DNA of 50,992 bases. It comes from Brachionus plicatilis. Lineage: Eukaryota; Rotifera; Eurotatoria; Ploima; Brachionidae. The notes under the pieces were generated by a model. The model saw only the letters and a program-made list of their open reading frames with translations. It had not been told where the DNA came from and searched no databases. Shown here one piece after another: positions 36,441-47,697 of the stretch (its first letter is position 1; the number at the start of each line of letters is the position of its first letter). The DNA lies in NCBI GenBank assembly GCA_010279815.1, contig QEOQ01000214.1:1175476-1226467 (forward strand). Direction: 5' to 3'. The position numbers and the translations under genes were made by a program.

Positions 36441-37042
36441 TTCATAATAAGTAAAAAAAATTAAAATAGAACAAATTAAATATCGGTAAGTATATAAATA
36501 AAACATTATTAATTATAGTTATTGAGAAATATTTCTTTGACATATGCAACTTTTGACCTTTTTCATTCTTCATTACTAAACCAAAAAAATGTTACAGGAA
36601 ACCAGATTTGTGTGTTTACTTAAAGCTCTCAAAATGTAACTTTTACAATTAACAATTTTTCAAATAAGTGAATATGCAAGATTTTGGCTTTAACCGGCTT
36701 ATATTAAATACCAAATTGAAAATATTATTCTGATCAAGATAAAGAAGAAATTATTAGGTAGCAATTACACTATGTAGTTGGATAATGATTATTATTTTGA
36801 TCATTTTCATACTAAAAATTCAATAAAAACACTAATTTATCAAGTAACCGATTGATTTGTCAATTTCTGTCTTAATTGAACGGACTGACAGACAAAATTA
36901 GAGATCCTTGAGATAAAAATTCACCATTTATGAACAATATTTTAGTAACAGAAAAAATAATCAAATGAAGACTTAACTAATTATCTAACAAATTAAAAAC
37001 ATTAAACTATCTGAATTCAAATAAAAAACACGGCATTATACA

Positions 37043-37205
37043 GCCTGACCTCGATTTTGTTACCCCTTAATTGTGAAATCCTAATCTTGTGAAAAAAATC
37101 TGCGTTACGTACAAAATCATAATTCACACAAAATGTGTTCGAATTTGTGAAATTTTAATTTTATGAAATTTTTTTTGTTTACGTTTCACAAAATCGAGGT
37201 ATTTA
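37043..37205. mobile_element. Short MITE with ACCTCGATTTTGT ends
   Basis: ACCTCGATTTTGT at the left and its inverse (ACAAAATCGAGGT) at the right enclose about 130 bp with further imperfect inverted matches (CACAAAAT and TGTGAAAT motifs). The left end is preceded by TACAG. A pogo/Tigger-like origin is possible but unproven. Confidence 0.5.
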
Positions 37206-38006
37206 TTTAATGTAGAAGGCATAAGTTAAGTTAAAAATTAATAAACAATATAATTGATTATGTTATTTATGAAAACCAAACTTTTAAAATTTTAAATCTA
37301 AAAATATTTTAAAATCGAAGAAGTATTTTTAAAATTTTGGGAATCGGCTGTCATAAAATGAAGCGACAATTCTAACTTTGATCCTTTTTTTAAATAACCC
37401 TTGTGGCAAAAAAATTGAATTTTACTAATACTTTAAAATGTTTTTGAGAGTAAAAATCTTTACTCCCTTCAGATATCTGAATTTATATTTGATTAATTAT
37501 CTAATATCAGTGCATTTTGAAAAAGAAAAAAAAAGATATTAAAATGAATAGAACAGTTAATGTAAAATTGGCCGACCCTTATTAGTTGCGTATTCCCTTG
37601 GTTGGCAAAAGTTTTATTAATAAACATATCGAGATTTTGATGACACTTATAATTTTAAATTAATTTTAGAATTAAAATGCAAAATCAGGTTTTTAAAAAA
37701 TAATTTCTATAATAAATGCTTAGATTTGATTTTTGAATAAACGAGTTATTACCAAATTTTTATGATTTTTGATATTTAGGTGAATAATAATTTTTGAATT
37801 TTGTTTAAAGTATTCAAAAACTAATATTCATTATATTTATGTTGCAGATGTGACACATGTTTAAATCAGAAACATATTCGGGAACTAGTAAATGTCTTGA
37901 AGATGAATTTAATGAGTTGTTTTCAGCTAAATTTTTAAAAATAAAATAATTTTTGACTGGTATTAGTATATTATTTTATAGAATAAGCCAATACAATCAT
38001 TATGAA

Positions 38007-38079
38007 GCCCCCATAGCGCAGTGGATAGCGCGATGGACTTCTAATCCATAGGTCGAGGGTTCGATCCCCTCTGGGGGTG
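38007..38079 (+). tRNA. tRNA-Arg (TCT)
   Basis: The third identical 73-nt copy, now on the plus strand: same stems, anticodon TCT, no intron, weak T5 terminator just downstream. No protein gene is near it. Confidence 0.97.
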
Positions 38080-39429
38080 AAATTTTTAATATAATCAAAT
38101 TTATTTCCAAATTTAGTGAATAAAGTTAAGAATCAAAAAATCCTTTGTATTTCTTTAGAAATATTATTTAATATGAATTTTTTTTAAAAATTTTTCCATT
38201 CAGAATCTCCTATCAGAATGAGATAACATAATATTATTTCTAAATTATGATTAATATTTGATTTCTACATCAGTTTGAAATTTAAAAAAAATTTTTTGTT
38301 AAATGAATCAAAAAAAGCATGTTTAGTAAAGTTTAGTTTCTTAATAATAGTAAAAAATTAATAAACAAGACTTCTTTAAAAATAAAAATCTTATTATTTT
38401 GATCTGGAATATACAATTGATTAGGAACTTCAATTTGTAGTTAATAATTAAATAAAAAATGAAATTTAAAATTCAAGCATATTGAAAATGTGTCGAGTAG
38501 TTTCAGATTTTGTGTAAAAAATTTTCTGTAAGGATACTAAAATTTATTTTTTAATTCAATGTCAGAACAAAAAAGTTTTGAAGGGAGATGGTGAATGATG
38601 AATTTAAATTGAAAGAGGAAACTTTGCAATCGAATAAAGATTATAGTTCACCTAAGTTAGGATAGAATTTTTTTTAATCCAAATTAGCTCTCTTAAAAAA
38701 ATTTTAATGCAAAAAGTAAAATAATTATTTTCCTTTTCAAATAATTTTCAAATAAATTTTTAATCTCATAAAAAAAATACTAACAATATTTGATAACAAA
38801 AACTTGAAATCTTACAATCAATCCATCTTAAATAATTAGGTACTACTCTGGACAATTTAAAAAAATTTTAAAAAAGTTTGGCTCATAAACTTGAAAATGG
38901 ATTTATTAAGATTGATGATTTTCTGACTTGGAATGATTTTTTTCTGTGTTAGGAAAAGAAATTTTTTTCAAATTTTCTTTATTAAAAAATGTACCAGATT
39001 TTACGTAAATTGTTTTAAAAATAAAAAGCCACACACCACTAGCAATATAATAATATTTTAGATTTGCACATACAGAATACTTAATTTTAAGTTAAAAAAA
39101 TTAAGTTGAAGAGCTTTCCCGTTAAACAAAAAACGCCAGGATAAACACCTATTTTTTGTTAAATTTAATTAATCTTCATTTTTTTGTAACCATTACTTAA
39201 GATTCATAAAGACAAGTTTTTTTACATATCAAAAGATGAATTTTTATCTTTTTTAATAAAATAAAACTTTTGAAAAATTAAATTTCATCATCATTCAAAA
39301 TTATTCCTAATAAGATTTTGTTCGTAAATTTATGGAAAAAAATTTAAAAAAAATTTTAAATTTTAATGACGTTTTTTCAGGCTTTTTTCGTTCAATGGGC
39401 GTGATAGAACAAAAAAAGTCTGATAACTT
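38080..39429. other. Gene-free A+T-rich stretch
   Basis: Nothing recognised. No long open frame, no RNA gene, and only low-complexity runs. Confidence 0.45.
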
Positions 39430-40935
39430 AAGGCTTGTATTTAATGTTGCACTATAAATTAATCAGAAGTTGCACTTTTTTTAATACCAAACTGCACTAT
39501 ATTATTTCCAAGATGTACTACATTATTTTATGTGAACTAAATTATTCGGTTTTTTATCAAAATAATTCAAATCAGAACTTTTATATTTCAAAACTTTACT
39601 ATATAAATCACCTCGCACTTAAATAATTTTTGATTTTTACTAAAATAATATATGAGTTGCATTAAAATAATTTCTAATTTGAACTAAAATAATTTTTGAC
39701 TTTAACCAAAATAATTTTAAATATTAATTTAGACTTTATTTTTACTTTTATTTTCAAAAAAGCTTATTTTATTTTATTTCCCGTCCCTTTTATAAATTCC
39801 TTGCGGCTACTTATTTAGAAATTAAAACAATTAAAAACTATTTATTCAACGGGAGATCATCATGTCATGGTAATTTTTTGTTAAGTAATTTTTTACGCGG
39901 CTTCTCCTTAAATACTATTTTACTACCTGTCTCTCTAACATCTTTAATTCTTATTTTCTATAAATAGCCCATTCTCTAAAAAAATAAATAAAATAAAAAT
40001 CACATTGATTTCGCGTGTTTGTTACCATTACTTACTAGTTTACCATTTTTTTGGATACTGTACTAAAATGTTGATGATGAGTAAACGAAAACGATGAATA
40101 TATTGATTTTGAAGGGGGATCCTGGAACAGATGAGCAACCAAATCTCAATCGCAAAGTTTTCCAACTTGTTCCGCTTATCGCTTTAAAAGACTACGATGC
40201 AGCATTTGGGTGGCTTGAAAAAGATAAAAGTATGTTGCTAGTTAAGCCATATTTTTACATACCATCCAAACAAAAAAAAAGCTACAAAAGAAAAATGTTG
40301 AAGCGTTTAAAGATGCTAAAGACAAATGCATTTTGACAGTCCTTTGACGTTTTATTTAAGCAAACGAACAGCCTTTATGAAATTAAAATCAACAAAACGC
40401 AATGGAAATTGTCACGATGCAGTTGCGATTGGAACAGCAAGAATTACATTTGCAAGCACGTCATTGGAGTGTGCTCAAAATTAAAGATTGGAGATTGCCA
40501 AATTCCCATCGCTTCGGTCAACAAGCCATTAGCAAAAAAACGTAGTCGATGAAGACCTACTTTGGCAGCGGCAGCACTAGTGGTAGATCCTACTGGATTC
40601 AAAAAAGCTTAAAAGCTTATTTAATTCGTTAATTTAATAACGAATCGGCTACTTAATAAATACAATATTATTTTTTTTTAATTTTATTCTCATGTAAATA
40701 TTACTATATTTTTTTGTCACTCCAAAATTTAATCACATATTTGAAATTTTTATTTTCTTATGTTTTAAAAAAATATAATAAAAATATCTAAAAAATAGTG
40801 CTTGTTGTATTTATTTATCTAAAATTGAATTAAAATAGTTCAAGTCAAAAATTATTTTAGTGCTTTTTAAACATTAATTTAGAGCTTATTAAAGATTATT
40901 TTAGTGCAAAATAAAAATTATATTAGTTATATTAA
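39430..40935 (+). mobile_element. Mutator-like (MULE) transposon relic
   Basis: The ends (about 39430-39730 and 40815-40935) are built from inverted copies of an ACTAAAATAATTTTTGACTT-like motif and GCACTA/TAGTGC motifs, as in MULEs with long subterminal repeats. They enclose the remnant of a transposase gene (40094-40612). The left arm is longer and contains several tandem variants of the motif. No clear target duplication was found. Confidence 0.6.
40094..40612 (+). pseudogene. MULE transposase remnant with SWIM zinc finger
   Basis: One frame, broken by TGA at 40334 and 40550, carries a SWIM-type zinc finger: WKLSRCSCDWNSKNYICKHV, i.e. C-x-C-x(n)-C-x-H. A proline/lysine/arginine-rich end follows (KPLAKKRSR, stop, RPTLAAAALVVD), exactly the layout at the C-terminus of animal MULE transposases. 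The N-terminal open part (40094-40333, 80 codons) is not recognisable and may be a deletion junction. The DDE catalytic core is absent, so it is inactive. Confidence 0.75.
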
Positions 40936-40939
40936 ATTA

Positions 40940-42978
40940 TATTAAATTATATTATATCAATTTTTATTTTTTAAAGTCAAGTCATCTGACTTATATATTT
41001 ATTTATTTGTTTATCTGTATTCAATTTTTCTTTTTTAAAAAAAAGCCAATTGACTTGACTTTAATTTTTTTTGTTAGCAAAAAAATTTTGCAAATTTATT
41101 TATTTATTTGTTTATCTGTATTCAAATTTTCTTTTTTAAAGTCAAGTCAAATGACTTGTTTACGTAAGAATTATTTACGTAAAATGACTTGACTTTAAAA
41201 AAAAAAATTGAAGTCAAGTCATTTGACTTGACTTTGAAAAGACTTTAAAATGACTTTTTTTTTTGACTTTTGCCCAAGTCTGTTTATAGTGCAGAATGTA
41301 TTTGATGCCATTTCTTAATATTCAAGCTTTATCAAAATTACTTATAGGCTTTATCTAATTTGAGTGTGATGATAAAGGGATTAATTTAAAATTTAAAGTA
41401 GTTAAATTTGGCGATTTATTATTTTTTAACTAAAATTACTAAAAAATTTTTTTTTCAAAATTTGCATTACTACCATATATGGTAATATTATTCTTATTAA
41501 TTTTTCTAAATTGTATTAAAATTATAAATTAAACATAATTATACTTTAAAAAAACTTAAAATCACCAGATAGACGTTTAACTGAATTTTGAGCATCTTTT
41601 TAAGCCAGAGAAGGATGTTTGGTACAATTAGATTTTTTTTTTTTGAAATAGAACAATATTTGGATAATTAAGAATATTATGGTATGAATTTTGATGAAAA
41701 ATGTGAGTTCTGTAATCTGGTTTCTAATTAAGATCTCAATAATTCTTTGCTTATTACAATTTGATTCATATAGAGGCAAAGGATAAATAAAAATTTTTAA
41801 AAAAGTTAAATAAAAAATTATTTTTTTTAAAATTTAATTAAATATTGAAAAAAATAGCATCAAACTTGATTTTTAAAATAAATTCACATTTTTAAAATTC
41901 ACTAAGTAATTTTATGAAATGCAAGTCATTTTTATATTCATCTAGTAAAATTGGTAAAAAATCAGTAATTTTAGTTAATGAATTAGCAAAAAACTAATTT
42001 TAAAAATAAAAAGATGCTTTTGTTTCTTCCTTAAATTCATCTTCATTTAAAAAAAATAATTTTTACTTAAATATTTTTTTTGTGGTGGTTTTCGCCTTTT
42101 TGTAAATTTATAATTTTTACTTTGGTATATTTACGAAAATTTTAATTATTTTACGTAAACTGTTATAAGAAACATAAAGCGGAACACAACCGAAAAACTA
42201 ATGTAAAAAAATTATTTAAATGAGATTTAATTTAATCGAGGATGAATTCAATTTTGAAAAAAATACATCCATTTATTTTGACAAAAATTTTATTTATTGT
42301 GTCTAATCAAAAAAATGTGCTTAACTTGTGATTTTTATTATTCAAAAGACTTGATTAACTATTTAGAAAAATGTGACTAATAGAAAGTTTTATCTATTTA
42401 ACTAAATGTTCCATCTCAATTAATTTTCTAAGCCTTTGAATTCTCTTTTTAAATCAATCGATCTAAATCTAAAATATTCTAATAAACAATAAAGAATAGA
42501 TGAATTTTTGAATTTTTGATCACTTAAAAATATTCCAAAAACCTCTGCAAAAAAAAGAAACAAATATTCTCTTTTGTTTGTTGATGATTTTTTTTTTTAT
42601 ATTCAAAAAGTATGGTACAAATGGCTTAATTAAAAATTCCTATTTAAAAAAAAAATTGATATCTATTTTTATTTTATCTCTGTTTTTTTGCTAGCTAAAA
42701 ATATTGAAAAAACTATTACAAGTGATGGACGATTTTTCCCTAACCATGCAACAGAAGTTTAACTTTTTTTTTCATTAAATAAATTCTATTTATCAATTAA
42801 ATCCAATTTTATTTCTCAAATTTTTTTTCCAAAATTAAATTTAAAAACTAGTTAAACGCAAAATTTAGCTTTCCTTCAACACATCACAAATTATGCATTT
42901 ATGCTCGAAAAATTTCAGACTTAATATGCTGGAAAACTAAAATAAACTAAAAATAATTTTTAAGCTTAATTTTAGATA
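40940..42978. other. Gene-free stretch with AAGTCA-rich repeats
   Basis: Positions 40975-41285 hold many inverted copies of AAGTCAAGTCA, two copies of the TTTATTTGTTTATCTGTAT motif, and a right end CAAGTCTG similar to the hAT-type element ends elsewhere. From 41290 to the GRDP-like gene nothing is recognised. TTAATTTTAG just before the ATG at 42979 could be a splice acceptor in the 5'UTR. Confidence 0.45.
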
Positions 42979-44979
42979 ATGGATTCACTTGATTTCAAGT
43001 TTGAGAGTGAATCAAGCAAAAATTTTGACTTAATTGAGCAAACATTGAACCATCTTGAGTTCCTAAAGTTGATTGATGACGCAGAAATATTCTACACAGG
43101 ACCCACTTTGGACAGGGCAATCTACCGATACGAAACAGTCTGGATTCCGTTTTGTATCCAAATAGATTCAACAATCGGCCAAAATCGGAGTGAAATTTGT
43201 CCTCCTCTGGACATCGCATGGGTCTGGCACTGTCACCTGCTTTCTCCAAGCTACGCCAATGATCTAAAGAGCGCATTTGGCAAAATTATTGACCACAAGT
43301 GCATCGACACTCACCATATCCAGCAAAAACATACTTTTACCAAGCAACTGTGGCAAAAATTTACCTCTGTTGAGTTTGACTACGAGAATAAAAATTCCGT
43401 GGACTCTAAATTTGACCAATTTAAGTCAAAATTTAGCCTCGATTTCACCGAAGCCAGTTTGAGACAAAAAAATTTTTTTTACCAAGTTTCTTTGCCACAC
43501 TTTAGGTGCAGAAAATTTCTCCAAAAAGCTTTAGAAAAATACAAAAAATTTATTTTACTCAAAAAAAAGTATCCAAGCTCACAATTGGTACCTTGCTACG
43601 CCACAAATGTCATTTGGCGCACTCACCAGCTAAACCCGAGCAATTTTCATGTGGACATGAAAAGTCTGTTTTTGAAGACAAAAATTTTTTGCGATCTGGT
43701 CAACCAAAAACAAGAGGACTTGACCAGAAAATTTTGGAAGCAAGCTTACAATGAAAGCTTGCTCGCCTTTGGATGTGTGCACCGCGGAGCTCATCCCACA
43801 GAATTGGAATTTTGGCATGACAAAAAAGACATCAACTTCTACATGGACCAAGTGGTCCTCATCGAATTCAAGTTCGAAATCACCGGACTGAATGGCCAAA
43901 ACGAAGACTATTTGTTCGAAGCGTCAATTCTGACAGACCAGGAAGAGAATGCATTCGGCGACATAATTCCCAATAGTAAAGTTTCTTTTTCAAGAACATT
44001 TATTCTAAAAGATTATGAGCCAAAGCTTACCCAAATCAAACTGGCTCCAAAAGCTTGTAAATTGAAAAATTTTTTATCCAAGAGTTCGCTTGTCAAAAGC
44101 TCCAAGTTGATTTTTGTGGTCGAGCTGGCCGATTTGCCACTCCTAGGACAAAAATCAATGTCAATGCCATTTAGTCTGAATGATGAAAAAAAATTTAATT
44201 TAAATCTAAATTTAAATTTAAAAACAATCAGAAAAGAAATCAATTTGGGCCTAAAGAAAAGTCCATTTGCATATGTCAAATTTTCACAGATTGTCCAAGA
44301 CTACAAATCACTGTTCAACTTAAGGCAGTTAAGTGACGATTTGGATCAGGTTTTGAGAGCAAAACATTTTATGGTAGCCATTGGAGCCAACATGGGTATA
44401 TTTGATGTGGAAGTGGTGCATATTCCATCGGTGTTTTGGTCAAGCATCAGAATATTGAATGAGAATAAGACTGTAGTGTCGGCTCACATAATGGAGCCTA
44501 CACAGCTTCCCAGACCTGAGTGCGTTGAAAATCCGGATCATGCTTTGGATCCTCGTAATGAAAAAGCTATTTTGGTGAGAGATGGTAAGGGAGACTTTGC
44601 CATAATTAAAGGAAAATGGGTGATTACAAATGACATAAAGTTAAAACATTTGCTGGTAAAAATTATCTACTTGAGGGATTCTAGATCCATGACTAGACTA
44701 GAGATTAGTGAAAATAGCAAAAGTTTGGTTTTAAATGGTAAGTGGGGCGAGTTTTATGGAGCCAATTTGGACATGGGTTTAGTGTGGGTGATTTCAAGTG
44801 AAACGGATGTGGATAAATTTGAGTGGAGTGTGGAAATTCATTTGGCTGTTGTTTTTAGTATCAGTGTTTTGTATGCTTCTACATTTGGCAAGGAATATGT
44901 GAGCAAAAGTAGCAGTGAAGAGACAGGATCTGAGCAAAGTGAATTTAGCAGTTATGACGAAAATATTGATCAAGTTTAA
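42979..44979 (+). CDS. GRDP-like protein (DUF1399 family)
   Basis: An intronless 666-codon frame. Two hallmark repeats of the glycine-rich-domain-containing-protein (GRDP/DUF1399) family are present: PPLDIAWVWHCHLLSP (residues 75-90) and PCYATNVIWRTHQLNP (205-220), each with the conserved hydrophobic-W-x-x-H-x-L core. A beta-rich middle (C2-like in relatives) and a C-terminal part with GDFAIIKGKWV and a second G-K-W element (LNGKWGEFYG) follow. The tail is acidic and Ser-rich. The family's biochemical role is poorly defined, so no function is assigned. No signal peptide or membrane segment is evident. The first ATG was used; the conserved region starts soon after. AATAAA lies at 45004-45009 and a tRNA gene starts at 45053, leaving a very short 3'UTR. 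Confidence 0.88.
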   Translation: MDSLDFKFESESSKNFDLIEQTLNHLEFLKLIDDAEIFYTGPTLDRAIYRYETVWIPFCIQIDSTIGQNRSEICPPLDIAWVWHCHLLSPSYANDLKSAFGKIIDHKCIDTHHIQQKHTFTKQLWQKFTSVEFDYENKNSVDSKFDQFKSKFSLDFTEASLRQKNFFYQVSLPHFRCRKFLQKALEKYKKFILLKKKYPSSQLVPCYATNVIWRTHQLNPSNFHVDMKSLFLKTKIFCDLVNQKQEDLTRKFWKQAYNESLLAFGCVHRGAHPTELEFWHDKKDINFYMDQVVLIEFKFEITGLNGQNEDYLFEASILTDQEENAFGDIIPNSKVSFSRTFILKDYEPKLTQIKLAPKACKLKNFLSKSSLVKSSKLIFVVELADLPLLGQKSMSMPFSLNDEKKFNLNLNLNLKTIRKEINLGLKKSPFAYVKFSQIVQDYKSLFNLRQLSDDLDQVLRAKHFMVAIGANMGIFDVEVVHIPSVFWSSIRILNENKTVVSAHIMEPTQLPRPECVENPDHALDPRNEKAILVRDGKGDFAIIKGKWVITNDIKLKHLLVKIIYLRDSRSMTRLEISENSKSLVLNGKWGEFYGANLDMGLVWVISSETDVDKFEWSVEIHLAVVFSISVLYASTFGKEYVSKSSSEETGSEQSEFSSYDENIDQV

Positions 44980-45003
44980 TTTTTTTTTGTTGAAAAGTTA
45001 AAT

Positions 45004-45009
45004 AATAAA
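45004..45009 (+). terminator. Probable polyadenylation signal of GRDP-like gene
   Basis: AATAAA 25 nt after the stop codon and 44 nt before the downstream tRNA gene, so cleavage must occur in this narrow gap or within the tRNA. Confidence 0.5.
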
Positions 45010-45052
45010 AAGTTTAAAAAAGATTATTTGTAGATGGAGATTAAAAGTCGAA

Positions 45053-45125
45053 GCCCCCATAGCGCAGTGGATAGCGCGATGGACTTCTAATCCATAGGTC
45101 GAGGGTTCGATCCCCTCTGGGGGTG
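45053..45125 (+). tRNA. tRNA-Arg (TCT)
   Basis: The fourth identical 73-nt copy. It starts 73 bp after the stop codon of the GRDP-like gene on the same strand and is followed by a long T run. Confidence 0.97.
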
Positions 45126-47312
45126 ATTTTTTTTTCAAGTTTTTTCAATTGTTATATGAAAAAGTGTTTTTTTTAAGTTGTCAAATTTTTTTATGTTTTA
45201 ACACTTAATCGTAAAGAAAAAGAGGATCAAAATGAGTCAAAAATCTTATATCCGAACTTTAGAATTTTTTGAAAATTTTACTTTCTTTAAATTTTAAACA
45301 TATTAATAAAATAAATATTAACTTTTTGTGTGATAAATAATTTCAAATTTTCAACATTTTTTTCTTCTCTTTTAATTTAAAAAATTTTTCAAGTTTTATA
45401 AAGATTACCAATTTCAAGGGCAAATTGAAATTTGATCAAAATATTAAACGCAATATTTTTTTTATAAATATACAAAAAATTATTTTTTTCCTCAGCAATT
45501 ACTTGACATGCTGTGTCAAGTTTATTTTTATACAAACAATTTTAAAATATCCCTTTTTATTGATCTTTAATAGTTTTAAATTTTTTAGTTGATTTTCACA
45601 AAAACTTTTAAAGACCAAAATATTTAATTTTTTAAAATTTGTAATTTATCTAAGTTGAAAATTAAATTTTTTTAGTTCAAATGAACGAATTTAAAAGGAA
45701 TGATTTGAATTTCTGAATTAACTTAAGCTGAATTATTTAAATTTTTGATTGTTTTTGTTTAATTAAAAATTAGAGGATAATCTTTTTGATGTTAATTTGT
45801 TAATGAACCATTATTAGACAAAGCATGTCTAGTAATGCTAAGTATTTATATTTTAAAAAATTAACAAAATCATTAGATTAATTGAGTTCGGAAACTTCAA
45901 TTTGCCATTTAAATCAATTTTTACTTTTTCATTTTTTTAAATAGAAAGAATTCGTTCAATTGTCAATCTAGGGATTTTTGAGAGATATTTCTTTAAAAAA
46001 CCCAAATGGCAATAAAATGGGTCCAACGGCCAAGGATTCGATTTAATTAGAAGCTATGGGTCTTCTTAGCTGTATTTGATAGCTATTTTTGATAATATTT
46101 AGACAAAAAAATAATATAAATGTCATTTTTGAGCTTTGTTTGATACCAAATTTGGTAAAAGTTGGAAATTAAAATCAATTTTATTTTGTAAATATTATTG
46201 TTTTCAAAGAATAAACCAAAAATTTAAAAATCATAGTAATAAATGATTTTTTTTCGTGCAAAAAAATGCTCTTTAATCAAAAATGTTAAATTAGTTTTTA
46301 CCAAAAAAATAAAAAATTTCTTTTTTCCTTTTTTAAAAAATGTAAATTGTGTAAAAATGTTAGAATGTTAATTTTTTCAGAATAATTAGTTCCACAATTT
46401 TAACTTTATTTTTTTTGGTAAAGAAAGTAAAAATTCATTTTCAAAAAAATATAAAAATAGAATATAAATATAAAAAATAAATTTTTGTCTTTATTCTAAG
46501 AGTAAAAGTTAAATGAAAAATTCGATTTAATTACCTAAAAAACTGTATAAAAACATTTATTGATTATTTTGCCTAATGATTTTACCATTTTCGTCCCGAG
46601 GTAACCTTTTTCTATCACGTTTATTAGGTGTAAATTGATTTTGCTGTGCAGTATTACATTAGCTGTTTCTTTATTAGTTCCATAAAGAATAAACTCAAAT
46701 TTTGACATTGTTCCAAGAGTCAAGAGTCTATGGTAAATCTATAATACTAAAATATTTAAATCTATTAAATTTTTACTTTTTAAATTAAAAAAAAAATGCT
46801 GAAAATTAAGAGTGTATAGCCATCTGGCATTCGCTCAGAAATCAAAGTGATGACTTGGAATTTGTGACTTAACAGCAAGTCTGGTCTATATTATTGTAAT
46901 AAAGTGCAGTTTTTTTTTTCATAAATTTTAGTAAAAATATCAAAGCAAGCACAAATAAAATTGAATGAAAAAAAATTTATTTAAAAATTATAAAGAACTT
47001 AATTAAATTGTTAAATGTATTTTAATTCATTATATTTTTTAACTATCGCAGTTCCACAATTTAATATGAAACTTTGATTGTTCTCCAATTTAGTGTCGAA
47101 CCTTGATAATTCCAGTATATTAACCAAAAATTATTAAGAAAAATTAATTAAAATTAAATAGATCTAATTTTAAATTAAACCATATTTTGACTAACGGGTG
47201 CAGAATATAAAATGGCACAAAATTAATTTTATCATAAAAAATTTTTTATTTAAAAAAGGCTTAAATTTTTTTTTAATTTACAACTGAACCCTCCTATTTT
47301 GAAAAAATAATA
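45126..47312. other. Intergenic region with one exon-like fragment
   Basis: Mostly A+T-rich with nothing recognisable, apart from the exon-like stretch at 46535-46725 and a fragment near 46847-46895 ending in CAAGTCTG that resembles the hAT-type element ends. Confidence 0.4.
46535..46725 (-). pseudogene. Exon-like fragment resembling the end of a P (proprotein convertase) domain
   Basis: The minus strand has an open stretch with a possible splice acceptor (ACCATAG) just upstream. It begins LTLGTMSKFEFILYGTNKE, which resembles the final strand of the P domain of subtilisin-like proprotein convertases (G-x-L-x-x-W-x-L-x-LYGT). The following 40 residues show no family resemblance. No neighbouring protease exon was seen, so this may be an orphan exon, a pseudogene scrap or chance. 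Confidence 0.25.
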
Positions 47313-47465
47313 TCAGTTAAGGTATTGAACTCCATGACGAGGTATGATATCGAGTCTAGAGTGAACAGTCTTGACATGGTCTTGTACAACCTTTGGGTCC
47401 ATATTGCTCAGGCAAGTGCGAATTTTTTGAACAAATCTTTTTTGATGGTTTCGTACATTTTTTAC
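47313..47465 (-). pseudogene. Possible transposase C-terminal fragment
   Basis: A 50-codon open stretch ending in TGA (47313) encodes VRNHQKRFVQKIRTCLSN followed by MDPKVVQDHVKTVHSRLDII. Size, charge pattern and the ending RHGVQYLN resemble the extreme C-terminus of Tc1/mariner-like (DDE) transposases. No catalytic region is attached upstream. It could also be an exon of an unknown gene. Confidence 0.3.
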
Positions 47466-47697
47466 TAACAACTTATCAAAAATTCAACTTTATGATATAA
47501 TTTTTATTTTTTTAAAGCTAGGATCAGTCTGATTTTAAATTTTGAAAAAATTGGTAAAGGCCTTTTCCACTCTTATAGCAAATTAAACTAAACTTTTATT
47601 GATAAAATTTAAAATTAATTAAAAAAAAAATTCAATTAAAATTTAATAAAATAAAAAAACCTATAAAATTCACTTTTTATCTATTTTTGATTCCAAT

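Larger units (their letters stand above)
31791..38006. other. 6-kb gene-poor region
   Basis: No credible protein-coding exon was seen. Open frames at 34116-34364 and 35010-35393 are low-complexity. The region holds scattered repeats (32896-32930, 33077-33200, 33970-34100, 35309-35424, 36339-36440, 37043-37205), listed separately where they can be supported, and otherwise A+T-rich sequence. Confidence 0.45.

Noticed and set aside
42995..44279. Other-frame open readings within the GRDP-like gene
   Set aside because: Shadows of a 666-codon frame with family motifs.
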